A stretch of 64,000 nucleotides of DNA from Streptomyces adelaidensis (GTDB lineage Bacteria > Actinomycetota > Actinomycetes > Streptomycetales > Streptomycetaceae). The notes beneath the pieces are model-generated. The model was given only the letters and a program-made list of their open reading frames with translations. It had not been told where the DNA came from and did no database searches. Below, piece by piece: positions 27,026-35,871 of the stretch. Both the position numbers and the translations under genes were made by a program. Position 1 is the stretch's first letter. Each line of letters starts with the position of its first letter. The stretch is from assembly GCF_016598475.1 (NCBI RefSeq), contig NZ_JAEMUX010000015.1, positions 62,001 to 126,000 of the forward strand, written 5' to 3'.

Positions 27026-27886
27026 TCAGGCGTACGTGTAGAAGCCCGACCCCGTCTTCCGGCCGAGCCTCCCTGCGTCCACCATCCGCTGGAGCAGCGG
27101 GGGAGCGGCGTACAGCGGCTCCTTGTACTCCTCGTACATCGAGTGGGCGATGGAGACGATCGTGTCCAGGCCGATCAGGTCGGACAGCTTCAGCGGGCCC
27201 ATCGGGTGGGCGCAGCCCAGCTCCATGCCGTTGTCGATGTCCTCGCGGCCCGCGATGCCCGACTCGAACATCCGGATCGCGGAGAGCAGATACGGCACGA
27301 GCAGCGCGTTGACGACGAAGCCCGAGCGGTCCTGGGCGCGGACGGCGTGCTTGCCGAGCGTCTTCTCGGCGAAGAGCTGCGCCCGGCTGAGGGTGCCCTC
27401 GGAGGTGGTGAGCGCCGGGATCAGCTCGACGAGCTTCTGCACCGGGGCCGGGTTGAAGAAGTGGATGCCGATGACATGGTCGGGCCGCGAGGTGGCGACC
27501 GCGAGCTTCACCAGCGGGATGGAGGAGGTGTTGGAGGCGAGGATCGCGTCCGGGCGGGTCACCACCTGGTCGAGCACCTGGAAGATCTCGGTCTTCACCT
27601 GCTCGTTCTCCACGACCGCCTCGATGACGAGGTCGCGGTCGGCGAGCTCGCCGAGGTCGGTGGTGAAGCTCAGCCGCGCCAGGGTGGCGTCCCGCTCCTC
27701 CTCGGTGATCTTGCCGCGCTCGGCGGCCTTGGAGAGGGAGTTGAACAGCCGGGTGCGGCCGAACTCCAGGGCCTCGCCGGTGGTCTCGGCGACCTTCACG
27801 TCCAGACCGGCGCGGGCGCACACCTCGGCGATGCCCGCTCCCATCTGGCCGCAGCCCACGATTCCGACCCGTTCGATGTCGGTCAC
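27026..27886 (-). CDS. 3-hydroxybutyryl-CoA dehydrogenase
   Basis: A 286-residue NAD(P)-dependent dehydrogenase of the 3-hydroxyacyl-CoA family. VGIVGCGQMGAGIAEV is the N-terminal Rossmann motif, SNTSSIPL and HFFNPAPVQKLVEL carry the catalytic Ser/His/Glu environment, and DRSGFVVNALLVPYLLSAIRM begins the helical C-domain. Length suits single-domain PaaH/Hbd enzymes. GTG 27886 is preceded by AAGGGA. It may act in butyryl-CoA or PHB metabolism; the gene is alone and divergent from the glycosidase. Confidence 0.93.
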   Translation of the reverse strand: MTDIERVGIVGCGQMGAGIAEVCARAGLDVKVAETTGEALEFGRTRLFNSLSKAAERGKITEEERDATLARLSFTTDLGELADRDLVIEAVVENEQVKTEIFQVLDQVVTRPDAILASNTSSIPLVKLAVATSRPDHVIGIHFFNPAPVQKLVELIPALTTSEGTLSRAQLFAEKTLGKHAVRAQDRSGFVVNALLVPYLLSAIRMFESGIAGREDIDNGMELGCAHPMGPLKLSDLIGLDTIVSIAHSMYEEYKEPLYAAPPLLQRMVDAGRLGRKTGSGFYTYA

Positions 27887-28061
27887 ATCGTCCCTTTCGC
27901 TGGTCTACGTGCCTGGCAGCTACCCCTGGTGTGGGCCTGTGCCAAACCTGCACGTTACCCGCGACGGCTACTGATCAGTATCCCGGGTACCGCATGGAAG
28001 GCTGGCCGGAACGGTCCGCGACGGGACGGACACGCGGGATGAGGCAGGCGGAGGTACGAGG

Positions 28062-29330
28062 ATGCATCGGAAGTCACGGATGTCACGGCGGGCCTTCTGG
28101 GCGACCGCGGTGACGACACTCGTGGCCGCGGGCGGGGTGGCGGCGGGCACCGCCATGGCCGGTGGGGAACCGAGCCCCCGCAGGCGGGCCCAGGGCGAAC
28201 TGCGCGGCATGTGGCTGGCCACCGTCGTCAACCGGGACTGGCCCTCGAAGCCGGGCCTGACCGCCGACGAGCAGCGCGCCGAGCTGATCGCCCACCTCGA
28301 CACCGCCGTGGAACGCCGCCTCAACGCGGTGATCTTCCAGGTCCGCCCCACGGCCGACGCCCTCTGGCCCTCCCCGTACGAGCCCTGGTCCCAGTACCTG
28401 ACCGGCACCCAGGGCAAGGACCCCGGCTGGGACCCGCTGGGCACGGCGGTCGAGGAGGCCCACGCCCGGGGGCTCGAACTGCACGCCTGGTTCAACCCCT
28501 ACCGGATCGCCAACCACACCGATCCCGGCCGCCTCATCGCCTCGCACCCCGCCCGCGAGCACCCGGACTGGGTCGTCCCCTACGGCGGCAAGCTGTACTA
28601 CAACCCCGGCATCCCCGAGGTCCGCGCCTTCGTGCAGCGGGCCATGCTCGACGCCGTACGGAAGTACCCGGTGGACGCCGTGCACTTCGACGACTACTTC
28701 TATCCGTATCCGGTCGCGGGCCAGGTCTTCGACGACGACGTGGCGTACGACCGGTACGGCGGGAGCTTCCCGAAGCGGGCGGACTGGCGGCGCGACAACA
28801 TCGACAGGCTGGTGCGGGAGACGGCGGCGCGGATCAAGCGGATCCGCCCCGGTACGCAGTTCGGGATCAGCCCCTTCGGGGTGTGGCGCAACGCCGCGAC
28901 GGACAAGCGGGGCTCGGACACCCGGGCCGGTGTGCAGACGTACGACGACCTGTACGCGGACACCCGGAAGTGGGTGCGGGAGAACTGGATCGACTACATC
29001 GTCCCGCAGCTGTATTGGTCGGCACACCCGCTTGACCAGCAGGTTCCTGCTAATTACGCAGTCCTTCTGCCCTGGTGGGCAGAGGTCGCGAGGGGGTCTG
29101 GGACACAGCTCTACATCGGGGAGGCCCTCTATAAGGCGGGCGACCCGGCACAGCCCGCAGCCTGGCAGGACCCGGTCGAACTGTCCCGACACCTTACTCT
29201 CGCCAAGGAGCACCCAGAGGCGCGCGGCCACGTGTTCTTCGCGGCCAAGGAGGTCAAGGAGGACAAGATCGGGGCCATGGCCCGGGTGGTTGCCGACCAC
29301 TACCAGCGGCCGGCGCGGACGCTCGGCTGA
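28062..29330 (+). CDS. Secreted GHL10-type glycosyl hydrolase-like protein (DUF187 family)
   Basis: A 422-residue exported protein. SRRAFWATAVTTLVAAGGVAAG is a Tat signal (twin Arg then hydrophobic core). The barrel begins at LRGMWLATVVNRDWPS and includes LNAVIFQVRPTADALWPS, LHAWFNPYRI, AVHFDDYFYPYP and the IDYIVPQLYWS strand; these are typical of GHL10 proteins, which are thought to act on polysaccharides or peptidoglycan. Asp residues in FDDYFYP are likely catalytic. Codons from about 29010 to 29170 contain more T and A in third positions than the rest of the gene, near the border of the accessory island. Confidence 0.88.
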   Translation: MHRKSRMSRRAFWATAVTTLVAAGGVAAGTAMAGGEPSPRRRAQGELRGMWLATVVNRDWPSKPGLTADEQRAELIAHLDTAVERRLNAVIFQVRPTADALWPSPYEPWSQYLTGTQGKDPGWDPLGTAVEEAHARGLELHAWFNPYRIANHTDPGRLIASHPAREHPDWVVPYGGKLYYNPGIPEVRAFVQRAMLDAVRKYPVDAVHFDDYFYPYPVAGQVFDDDVAYDRYGGSFPKRADWRRDNIDRLVRETAARIKRIRPGTQFGISPFGVWRNAATDKRGSDTRAGVQTYDDLYADTRKWVRENWIDYIVPQLYWSAHPLDQQVPANYAVLLPWWAEVARGSGTQLYIGEALYKAGDPAQPAAWQDPVELSRHLTLAKEHPEARGHVFFAAKEVKEDKIGAMARVVADHYQRPARTLG

Positions 29331-29594
29331 CAGAGAGGGAGGGGCAGGCCGCCTACAGGGCGCTCACAGAGATCTTGAGTCGGCATTCTGAATCAAGAAC
29401 GGGCCCGGATACTCGGCGTACTGTTTCCCCACCTTGCGGCTGCCCCAGATGAGCAGCAGCCGCCCTGTCAACCTACTCCGTTGCCCCGTGGAGGGGCCGA
29501 CGGTGGCTTCATCAAGGTCACAATCACCGACCGCCGGGCCTTCGGGCGGGACGCGCGGGTCCGACGAGAGCGAGTCTCTGACGACTCGCAGACC
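29331..29594. other. Non-coding gap at the left border of the accessory island
   Basis: No reading frame here has coding character beyond short shadows. GACCGCCGGGCCTTCGGGC allows local pairing around 29530. The base composition is slightly lower in GC than the flanks around 29380-29430. No tRNA gene, direct repeat or attachment site was recognised. Confidence 0.5.
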
Positions 29595-30329
29595 TCACTC
29601 GGTGGAACCGGGTGCCGCTTCTTCAGCTGTCTCGAGCTGGGCGAAGCCACCCGCGAGCAGCACCTGTTGGGTGCGCCGGTAGTGCTCAGCCAGCAGCTCG
29701 GCGGCGAGGTCCGCGTTCCGAGCGACGGCGGCCTCCATGATCGCGAGGTGCTCGCCGGTCACGTCGCGTTTGGCGACCAGTTTGGCGGCGGCCGGCCCCG
29801 ACCAGCGCCGGTACAGCTCGGTTGCCGCGCGCAGGGTATGACAGAAGTCCAGCAGCAGCGGCACCTGGCAGGCGCTGATCAGCGCCTCGTGGAAGGCCAG
29901 GTGTGCCTCCGCCCACTCGTCGCTGGTGCGCTCGGGGTCGGCTTCGTCGCGCATGGGGGTGCGTGCCAGGCGGTGGTGGGTCGAGACGACCTCGCTCTCC
30001 CAGGCGAGGTCGCCGCGCTCGACGGCCAGCCGCAAGGCCCTGGACTCCAGGTCGACTCGGACCAGGGTGAGATCACCGAGTTCCTTGGGTGACAGCGTGA
30101 CCACGCTGAAGCCCTGGCCCCCGCGTGCGGTCACCAGCTTCTGCTCCGCCAGCTTCGTCAGCGCCTCGCGGATGACGCCGAGGCTGACACCGAACCGCTC
30201 GCGCAGCACGGCGGGACTGAGCTTGGCTCCCGGGTGGATGCGCCCGGCCAGGATGTCGCTGCGGATGCGCCGGTAGATGTCCTCGTTCACTGTCACCGCT
30301 GTGCCCCGTTTCGCCATGTGCACAGTCAT
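29595..30329 (-). CDS. GntR-family (FCD) regulator of the aromatic-catabolism operon
   Basis: A 244-residue regulator. The winged helix contains RIRSDILAGRIHPGAKLSPAVLRERFGVSLGVIREALTKLAEQKLV and the FCD domain has metal-ligand candidates in FHEALISAC and HLAIMEAAV. It is divergent from the fumarylacetoacetate-hydrolase gene with a 112-base gap, so it probably represses the operon until a pathway intermediate binds. Either ATG 30329 or ATG 30317 could be the start; neither has a strong binding site. Confidence 0.88.
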   Translation of the reverse strand: MTVHMAKRGTAVTVNEDIYRRIRSDILAGRIHPGAKLSPAVLRERFGVSLGVIREALTKLAEQKLVTARGGQGFSVVTLSPKELGDLTLVRVDLESRALRLAVERGDLAWESEVVSTHHRLARTPMRDEADPERTSDEWAEAHLAFHEALISACQVPLLLDFCHTLRAATELYRRWSGPAAAKLVAKRDVTGEHLAIMEAAVARNADLAAELLAEHYRRTQQVLLAGGFAQLETAEEAAPGSTE

Positions 30330-30356
30330 ACCGGAGACGACTTCAGAGCGTCAAAA

Positions 30357-30397
30357 CGTTTTTCCATTGACGAATCGATTCCAGTCATCTAAAAACG
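30357..30397 (+). promoter_or_regulatory. Promoter and dyad upstream of the aromatic operon
   Basis: TTGACG (30367-30372) and TAAAAA (30390-30395) are 17 bases apart. CGTTTTT (30357-30363) and AAAAACG (30391-30397) form inverted arms flanking the -35 and covering the -10, a plausible operator for the divergent GntR protein. The tract is unusually AT-rich for this genome. AGGAGG at 30430-30435 is the ribosome binding site of the first gene. Confidence 0.5.
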
Positions 30398-30441
30398 ATC
30401 CCACAATCCTGTCCATGCGATGAAGCTCTCAGGAGGCAGCG

Positions 30442-31299
30442 ATGCGCTTGGTCACCTACCGCCACAACGGGCGTACCGGTTTCGGGCGGCTCACGGGGGA
30501 CGGCGACGCCGTCATCGAGTGCGGCCCTCTCGTGAACCCCGGGCTCGGCTCCATACGAGACGTCCTCGCCGAGGGGGCCCTCGACCACGTCCGGGACGTG
30601 ACCGAGGGCCGTACGGGCGAAGTGAAGCTCGCCGACGTGCAGCTGCTGCCGCCGGTCCCCGACCCGGCGAAAATCCTGTGTGCCGGCGTCAACTACCGTA
30701 CGCACCGGGAGGAGACCGCCCGTCCCCAGAACGCCTTCCCGACGATCTTCCCCCGGTACGCCGACTCCCAGGTCGGTCACGACCAGCCGCTGGTCCGGCC
30801 GGCCGAGACGGAGGCGTTCGACTACGAGGGCGAACTCGCGGTCGTCATGGGCAGGGGAGGGCGGCGCATCCCGGCCGAGGACGCCTTCGCGTACATCGCG
30901 GGCTACTCCTGCTACCAGGACGGCAGCGTCCGGGACTGGCAGCGGCACTCCGGCCAGTGGATCACCGGCAAGACCTTCCCGGCCACCGGAGGCTTCGGGC
31001 CCGCGCTCGTGACCGCGGACGAGGTCCCCGACGTCTCGGTCCTGCAGCTGGTCTCCCGGGTGAACGGAGAGGTCCGCCAGTCGGCCGGTGTCGGAGACCT
31101 TCTCTTCTCGATCCCCGAACTGATCGCCTATGTCTCCACGTTCACGCCGCTCGCCCCCGGCGACGTCATCGTCACCGGCACGCCCGGCGGCGTGGGACTC
31201 TTCCGCGAACCGCCGGTGTTCCTCCAACCCGGCGACGTACTGGAGGTGGAGATCTCAGGGATCGGCACCCTGCGCAACCCCGTCGTCAAGGAAGTCTGA
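30442..31299 (+). CDS. Fumarylacetoacetate-hydrolase-family protein
   Basis: A 285-residue metal-dependent C-C hydrolase, isomerase or decarboxylase acting on ring-fission products. ILCAGVNYRTHREET starts the catalytic domain. The metal-binding acids lie in EAFDYEGELAVVMGRGG (Glu-x-Glu) and YSCYQDGSVRDWQ (Asp), and TPGGVG near residue 250 is the C-terminal signature. It is the first gene of the operon and three bases precede the next start. With an extradiol dioxygenase and a CoA-transferase in the same operon, it probably splits the cleaved ring to a beta-keto acid; the substrate is inferred. Confidence 0.9.
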   Translation: MRLVTYRHNGRTGFGRLTGDGDAVIECGPLVNPGLGSIRDVLAEGALDHVRDVTEGRTGEVKLADVQLLPPVPDPAKILCAGVNYRTHREETARPQNAFPTIFPRYADSQVGHDQPLVRPAETEAFDYEGELAVVMGRGGRRIPAEDAFAYIAGYSCYQDGSVRDWQRHSGQWITGKTFPATGGFGPALVTADEVPDVSVLQLVSRVNGEVRQSAGVGDLLFSIPELIAYVSTFTPLAPGDVIVTGTPGGVGLFREPPVFLQPGDVLEVEISGIGTLRNPVVKEV

Positions 31300-31302
31300 G
31301 AG

Positions 31303-32916
31303 ATGGCGCCCCAGGTGATCGTGGTCGGCGCGGGCCCCACCGGGCTGACCACCGCCAACCTGCTCGCCGACTACGGCATCGAGGTCACGCTCCTCGAACG
31401 CCGCTCCGGCCCGGCGGGCGAGCCGCGTGCGGTCGCCCTCGCCGACGAGTCCGTCCGCACTCTGCAGGCCCTGAACCTGGTCGAGGAGATCGCCCCCGAG
31501 GTCCTGTGGAACTGCGAGACCCGCTGGTTCGGAGCCGACGGCCGCCTGCTGGCCGTCGGCAGCCCCACCCCGGCACGGTACGGCCACCCTCCGAAGAGCT
31601 TCTTCGACCAGCCCTCCCTGGAGCGCGTCCTGTTCGAAGGAGCCCGGCGGCGGTCCGCCGTGCACGTGCGCCACGGGGTGACGGTGACCACGGTCGAGCA
31701 GCACGACGGCGAGGTGACCGTGGGCGCCGACGACGGAGGCGAACTGCGCGCGGACTACCTCGTCGCCTGCGACGGAGGACGGTCCACCGTCCGTGAACTG
31801 CTGGGCATCCCCATGACCGGGTCCAGCCAGAGCGAGCCGTGGATCGTGCTCGACGTCGAGAACGACCCCCACACCGACCCCACGTCCGAGTTCCACTGCG
31901 ACCCACGCCGGCCGGCCGTCATCGTCCCGGGCGTCCACGGGCGCTGCCGCTACGAGTTCATGCTGTTGCCCGGCGAGGACGGCGACACGATACTCGACGA
32001 CGCGACCCTGGCCCGGCTGGTGGCCCCCTACCGACCGGGCCGGCTGACGCCCGGCGACATCCGGCGCAAGCGGGTCTACGTCGCCCATCGTCTCGTCGCC
32101 GAACGCTGGCGCGCGGGCCGGATCCTCCTCGCCGGCGACGCGGCCCACATGATGCCACCGTTCGCCGGGCAGGGGCTCAACTCGGGGCTACGGGATGCCC
32201 GCAACCTCGCCTGGAAGCTGGCCGCCGTGCTGCGCGCCGGGGCGCCGGACGCCCTCCTGGACACCTACGAGACCGAGCGCCGACCTCACAGCACGGCCAT
32301 GGTCGACGCCTCCGCCCGTATCGGCGCCCACGTCATGACCGCCAGCCCGCTGCGGGCCAGGGTCCGCGACGCCGCCGTACGTGCGACCAGGCTCGTCCCG
32401 CCGCTGCACTCATACCTGACCCAGATGCGGTTCCTGCCCGCTCCCCGCTTCACCGAGGGCTGTCTGGCCGGCCGTCCCGGCCGCGCGCCCAAACTCGCCG
32501 GCACCCCGCTGCCCCAGCCGCGTGTCATGGTCCCGGACGGCACCATCCGACCTCTGGACCACCTGCTCGGGCCGGGCTGGACCGTCGTACTCCTGACCGA
32601 TCGGCCCGCCCACGAAGCGACCACGGCCGTACAGAAGTCACGGCTGGCCGCGCTCGCTCCACGCCTCCTGACGGTGCTCCCCGCCCGACAACCGCCCCCG
32701 GTGCACGCCGACTTCCCGACTGCGGTGGAGGCAGAGCCGCTCCTGCCGTTCCCGCCACCCGGCAGCGCCCCGCTGCTCCTGCTCGTGCGGCCCGACCGCT
32801 ACATCGCGGCCGCGTTCGCTCCCTCCCAGGCCGATCTGGTCGCGGAGCTCCTCACCCCGTGGACCGGCGGCACCTGGCCCGCCGACTGGGCCGAACCGAA
32901 GGCGGCGGTGTCATGA
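31303..32916 (+). CDS. FAD-dependent aromatic hydroxylase (MhpA-like)
   Basis: A 537-residue class A flavoprotein monooxygenase. VIVVGAGPTGLTTANLLA is the ADP-binding motif, YLVACDGGRSTVRELLGI the DG motif and LAGDAAHMMPPFAGQGLNSG the FAD ribityl/GD motif; a thioredoxin-like C-domain occupies the last 120 residues. It most resembles 3-(3-hydroxyphenyl)propionate hydroxylase and would place a hydroxyl ortho or para to an existing one using NAD(P)H and oxygen. Its stop overlaps the quinone oxidoreductase start by four bases. The substrate is inferred to be a phenolic compound. Confidence 0.9.
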   Translation: MAPQVIVVGAGPTGLTTANLLADYGIEVTLLERRSGPAGEPRAVALADESVRTLQALNLVEEIAPEVLWNCETRWFGADGRLLAVGSPTPARYGHPPKSFFDQPSLERVLFEGARRRSAVHVRHGVTVTTVEQHDGEVTVGADDGGELRADYLVACDGGRSTVRELLGIPMTGSSQSEPWIVLDVENDPHTDPTSEFHCDPRRPAVIVPGVHGRCRYEFMLLPGEDGDTILDDATLARLVAPYRPGRLTPGDIRRKRVYVAHRLVAERWRAGRILLAGDAAHMMPPFAGQGLNSGLRDARNLAWKLAAVLRAGAPDALLDTYETERRPHSTAMVDASARIGAHVMTASPLRARVRDAAVRATRLVPPLHSYLTQMRFLPAPRFTEGCLAGRPGRAPKLAGTPLPQPRVMVPDGTIRPLDHLLGPGWTVVLLTDRPAHEATTAVQKSRLAALAPRLLTVLPARQPPPVHADFPTAVEAEPLLPFPPPGSAPLLLLVRPDRYIAAAFAPSQADLVAELLTPWTGGTWPADWAEPKAAVS

Positions 32917-33992
32917 AGGCGATCACGGTCACGTCCCCTGGCGGCCCCGAGGCCCTGGTCTGGGGTACGGCTCCCGAACCCCGGCCGGGCCCCGGCGACG
33001 TGATCGTCCAGGTGGCGGCGACCGCAGTCAACCGTGCCGACCTGCACCAGCGTCGCGGTCGCTACCCCGTCCCGCCGGACACCACGGAGATCCTGGGCCT
33101 GGAGTGTTCGGGAACCGTCGTCGAAGTCGGACCGGAGGTCAGGGAAGTGGCGCGGGGCGACCGGGTGTGCGCGCTCCTGGACGGCGGCGGCTACGCCGAG
33201 CGCGTGGCCGTACCGGCCGGACAACTGCTCCGGATCCCCGACGGTCTGGACTTCGCACAGGCCGCCGCACTGCCGGAGGCCCTGTGCACCGTCTGGCTGA
33301 ACCTGATGACCCTCGGTGCTCTGGCCGCGGGGCAGACGGTCCTGATCCACGGCGGAGCCTCCGGCATCGGCGTGTTCGCCATCCAGCTGGTCCGAGCCCT
33401 CGGGGCGCGAGCGATCGTTACCGTCGGCTCGCCCCGCAAAGCCGCACGCTGCCGCGACCTCGGAGCCATCGCCGTCGATTACAACCAAGAGGACTTCGTC
33501 TCCGCCGTCCACGAGCACACCGGCGGTCGCGGTGCCGACCTCGTCCTCGACTGTGTCGGCGGCCCCTACTTCACCCGTAACCTCGCCGCGCTCGCCGACG
33601 GCGGCCGACTGATCGTCATCGGCCTCCTCGGCGGCGTCCACACCGACCTCGACCTGAACACCCTGATGCGCCGCCGCCTCACGGTGACAGCCGGCACCCT
33701 GCGCTCCCGGACCCGCGAGGAGAAGGCCGAGATCGTCGCCGAGGTGGGCGAGCATCTGTGGCCGCTCGTCGAGGCGGGCACCCTGCGTCCGGTCGTCGAC
33801 CGGTACCTTCCCCTCGCCCGGGCCGCCGAGGCCCACCGCGTGGTGGAAGCGAGTGAACACATCGGCAAGGTCGTCCTGTTGGTGGACGACCCCGACCCCC
33901 ACGCCGGCCCGGCCGGCACCCCGGACCGTCTGAGCGAACCCGAGGAAATGCGGGCACATCCCCAAGCCCCCGCGCTTCCCCGGACCCGCTAG
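32913..33992 (+). CDS. Zinc-independent quinone oxidoreductase (zeta-crystallin type MDR)
   Basis: A 359-residue NADPH-dependent medium-chain reductase. AVNRADLHQRRGRYP and LGLECSGTVVEVG are the N-domain marks, and VLIHGGASGIGVFAIQLVRALGA is the cofactor site. The zinc ligands of alcohol dehydrogenases are missing, as expected. A 30-residue Pro-rich tail after VVLLVDDPDP is not part of the family. It may reduce a quinone or an enone formed during ring breakdown. Translation is coupled to the hydroxylase gene (ATGA). Confidence 0.88.
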   Translation: MKAITVTSPGGPEALVWGTAPEPRPGPGDVIVQVAATAVNRADLHQRRGRYPVPPDTTEILGLECSGTVVEVGPEVREVARGDRVCALLDGGGYAERVAVPAGQLLRIPDGLDFAQAAALPEALCTVWLNLMTLGALAAGQTVLIHGGASGIGVFAIQLVRALGARAIVTVGSPRKAARCRDLGAIAVDYNQEDFVSAVHEHTGGRGADLVLDCVGGPYFTRNLAALADGGRLIVIGLLGGVHTDLDLNTLMRRRLTVTAGTLRSRTREEKAEIVAEVGEHLWPLVEAGTLRPVVDRYLPLARAAEAHRVVEASEHIGKVVLLVDDPDPHAGPAGTPDRLSEPEEMRAHPQAPALPRTR

Positions 33993-34061
33993 CGGTCCGA
34001 CAACCCCCAGCGCCGTTCGGCTCGTCCCCCGGCGCCGCCATCTGCATCAAAGGAGCCGCAG

Positions 34062-35411
34062 ATGTCCCTCACCCCGTCCACCACACGCGACCGGCAGGCC
34101 CGGCGCGTGGCCTGGTCCAGCTTCCTCGGCAGCACCATCGAGTTCTACGACTTCCTTCTCTACGGTGCCGCCGCCGCCCTCGTCTTCGACAAGCTGTTCT
34201 TCTCCGACCTCTCCCCGGCGATGGGAACCGTCGCCTCCTTCGCGACTCTGGCCACCGGCTATGTCACCCGGCCCCTCGGCGGCATCGTGTTCGGCCACTT
34301 CGGAGACCGCGTCGGCCGCAAGTCGGTGCTCGTGCTGACCATGACCCTGATGGGGGTAGCGAGTTTCGTCATCGGCCTGCTGCCCACCTACGACCAGATC
34401 GGCCTCTGGGCACCGGCCCTGCTCGTCCTCGCCCGCCTGCTCCAGGGCCTGGCCGTCGGCGGCGAGTGGGGCGGCGCGACCCTGATGTCCTTCGAACACT
34501 CCCGGCCGGAACGGCGGGGCCTGGCAGCCTCCTTCGCCGGCATGGGGGGACCGACCGGCGCCGTCCTGGCCACCGGCGTCTTCACCGCCTTCTCCACCCT
34601 GCCGGACGACCAGTTCCTCACCTGGGGCTGGCGCGTGCCCTTCCTGCTCAGCGTCGTTCTGCTCGCCTGCGGACTGTTCGTACGGCTGAAGGTCACCGAG
34701 AGCCCGCTGTTCACCGAGGCACAGAACGAAGCCGCCGCGTCCGCCGACCGCACCGAGATACCCCTGTTCACCATTCTGCGCCGCTACCCCAAGCAGGTCG
34801 CGCTGTCCTGCGTCGGCGGATGGGGGGCCATGGTGTGGCAGTCACTGCCCGCAACCTTCATGATCACTTACGCGATCCAGCTCGGTCATGACCGCACCAC
34901 GGTGCTGCTGGCTCAGGTGATCTCCTCCATCCTCCAGATCGGCATGGTCGGCGCCTACGCCGCGCTGTCCGACCGCCTCGGCCGTCGGCCCGTCATGATC
35001 GGCGGAGCCCTGGCGCTCGCCGTCGCGTCGTACCCGGTCCTGTGGCTGCTCGGCGGCGGCACGGCACAGCTCTACCTCGCCTTCCTGCTGATCAACTCCC
35101 TGCTCCAGCCAGCGATGTACGGCCCCCTGGCCGCCTTCATCAGCGAGATGTTCGGTACCAGCTCCCGCTACACGGGCGCCTCGCTCGGCTACCAGCTCTC
35201 GGCCACGCTCGGCGCGGGCTTCACGCCTCTGATCGCCTCCAGCCTGCTGGCCGCGGCAGGCGGTGGCCAGCAGATCGGCCTGGTGGCCCTGTTCGCCGCG
35301 GCGGCGTGCCTGCTCAGCGTGGCCGCCGTCACTCTGAGCAAGGAGAGCCGCTACACCCTTCCGGACCCATCGGAGCAGTCACCGCTGATGCCTTCCCTGA
35401 AAACGAGGTGA
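34062..35411 (+). CDS. MHS-family MFS transporter for an aromatic or organic acid
   Basis: A 449-residue twelve-helix transporter. SSFLGSTIEFYDFLLYGAAAAL and GHFGDRVGRKSVLVLTM match the metabolite:proton symporter branch (shikimate, proline/betaine and benzoate-type carriers). LARLLQGLAVGGEWGGATLM is its family signature. AAAGGAGCC precedes ATG 34062. Lying inside the catabolic operon it probably imports the aromatic substrate with protons; that substrate is not identified. Confidence 0.9.
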   Translation: MSLTPSTTRDRQARRVAWSSFLGSTIEFYDFLLYGAAAALVFDKLFFSDLSPAMGTVASFATLATGYVTRPLGGIVFGHFGDRVGRKSVLVLTMTLMGVASFVIGLLPTYDQIGLWAPALLVLARLLQGLAVGGEWGGATLMSFEHSRPERRGLAASFAGMGGPTGAVLATGVFTAFSTLPDDQFLTWGWRVPFLLSVVLLACGLFVRLKVTESPLFTEAQNEAAASADRTEIPLFTILRRYPKQVALSCVGGWGAMVWQSLPATFMITYAIQLGHDRTTVLLAQVISSILQIGMVGAYAALSDRLGRRPVMIGGALALAVASYPVLWLLGGGTAQLYLAFLLINSLLQPAMYGPLAAFISEMFGTSSRYTGASLGYQLSATLGAGFTPLIASSLLAAAGGGQQIGLVALFAAAACLLSVAAVTLSKESRYTLPDPSEQSPLMPSLKTR

Positions 35412-35415
35412 GACG

Positions 35416-35871
35416 GTGCCGCACTCCACACCGCCGCGCTCCACCCCCGACCGGCCGGGCGGCCCCCTGGAGCCCCGGCCCCGTTCCTACCGGTTCGTGG
35501 ACCTGCCCCGCGAGGTGGTCCGTGAGGGCCTCTCGCGTCTGGCCGTCCGCGGCGACGACTCCCTCGTCACCGTGAACTGGTTCGAACCCGGCTTCACCAC
35601 CCGCGGCCCGCACTCCCACCCCTTCGACCAGCTCAGCTTCGTGTTCGCCGGAACGCTCGAATTCACCGTGGGCGGCGAGCGGTTCATCCAGCCCGCCGGC
35701 AGTGTCCTGCGTATCCCTGCCGGGGTGCCGCACTGCGCGCAGCCCGTCGGCGACGAGCAGGTCCTCAACGTCGACGTCTTCGCACCGGTCCGCGAGGACT
35801 TCCTCTACCTGACCGACTACCAGAACGCCGAGGACCGGACAGAGACCCGGACAGAGAAGGACGCGCCGTGA
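35416..35871 (+). CDS. Small cupin-domain protein
   Basis: A 151-residue single cupin. The two motifs are visible: RGPHSHPFDQLSFVFAGTLEF (two His and a downstream Glu position replaced by Gln/Phe context) and GVPHCAQP. The GTG start lies four bases after the transporter stop, and the stop overlaps the dioxygenase start by four bases, so it is part of the operon. It could be an isomerase, a small dioxygenase or a metal-binding accessory for the pathway. It is too short for gentisate dioxygenase. Confidence 0.8.
   Translation: MPHSTPPRSTPDRPGGPLEPRPRSYRFVDLPREVVREGLSRLAVRGDDSLVTVNWFEPGFTTRGPHSHPFDQLSFVFAGTLEFTVGGERFIQPAGSVLRIPAGVPHCAQPVGDEQVLNVDVFAPVREDFLYLTDYQNAEDRTETRTEKDAP

Noticed and set aside
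29331..29594. A tRNA gene or attachment site at the island's left border
   Set aside because: No cloverleaf, no T-loop consensus and no direct repeat with the right border could be found by eye.
35416..35871. Gentisate dioxygenase as the ring-cleaving enzyme
   Set aside because: The cupin is a single 151-residue domain; gentisate dioxygenases are bicupins of more than 300 residues, and an extradiol dioxygenase is present.
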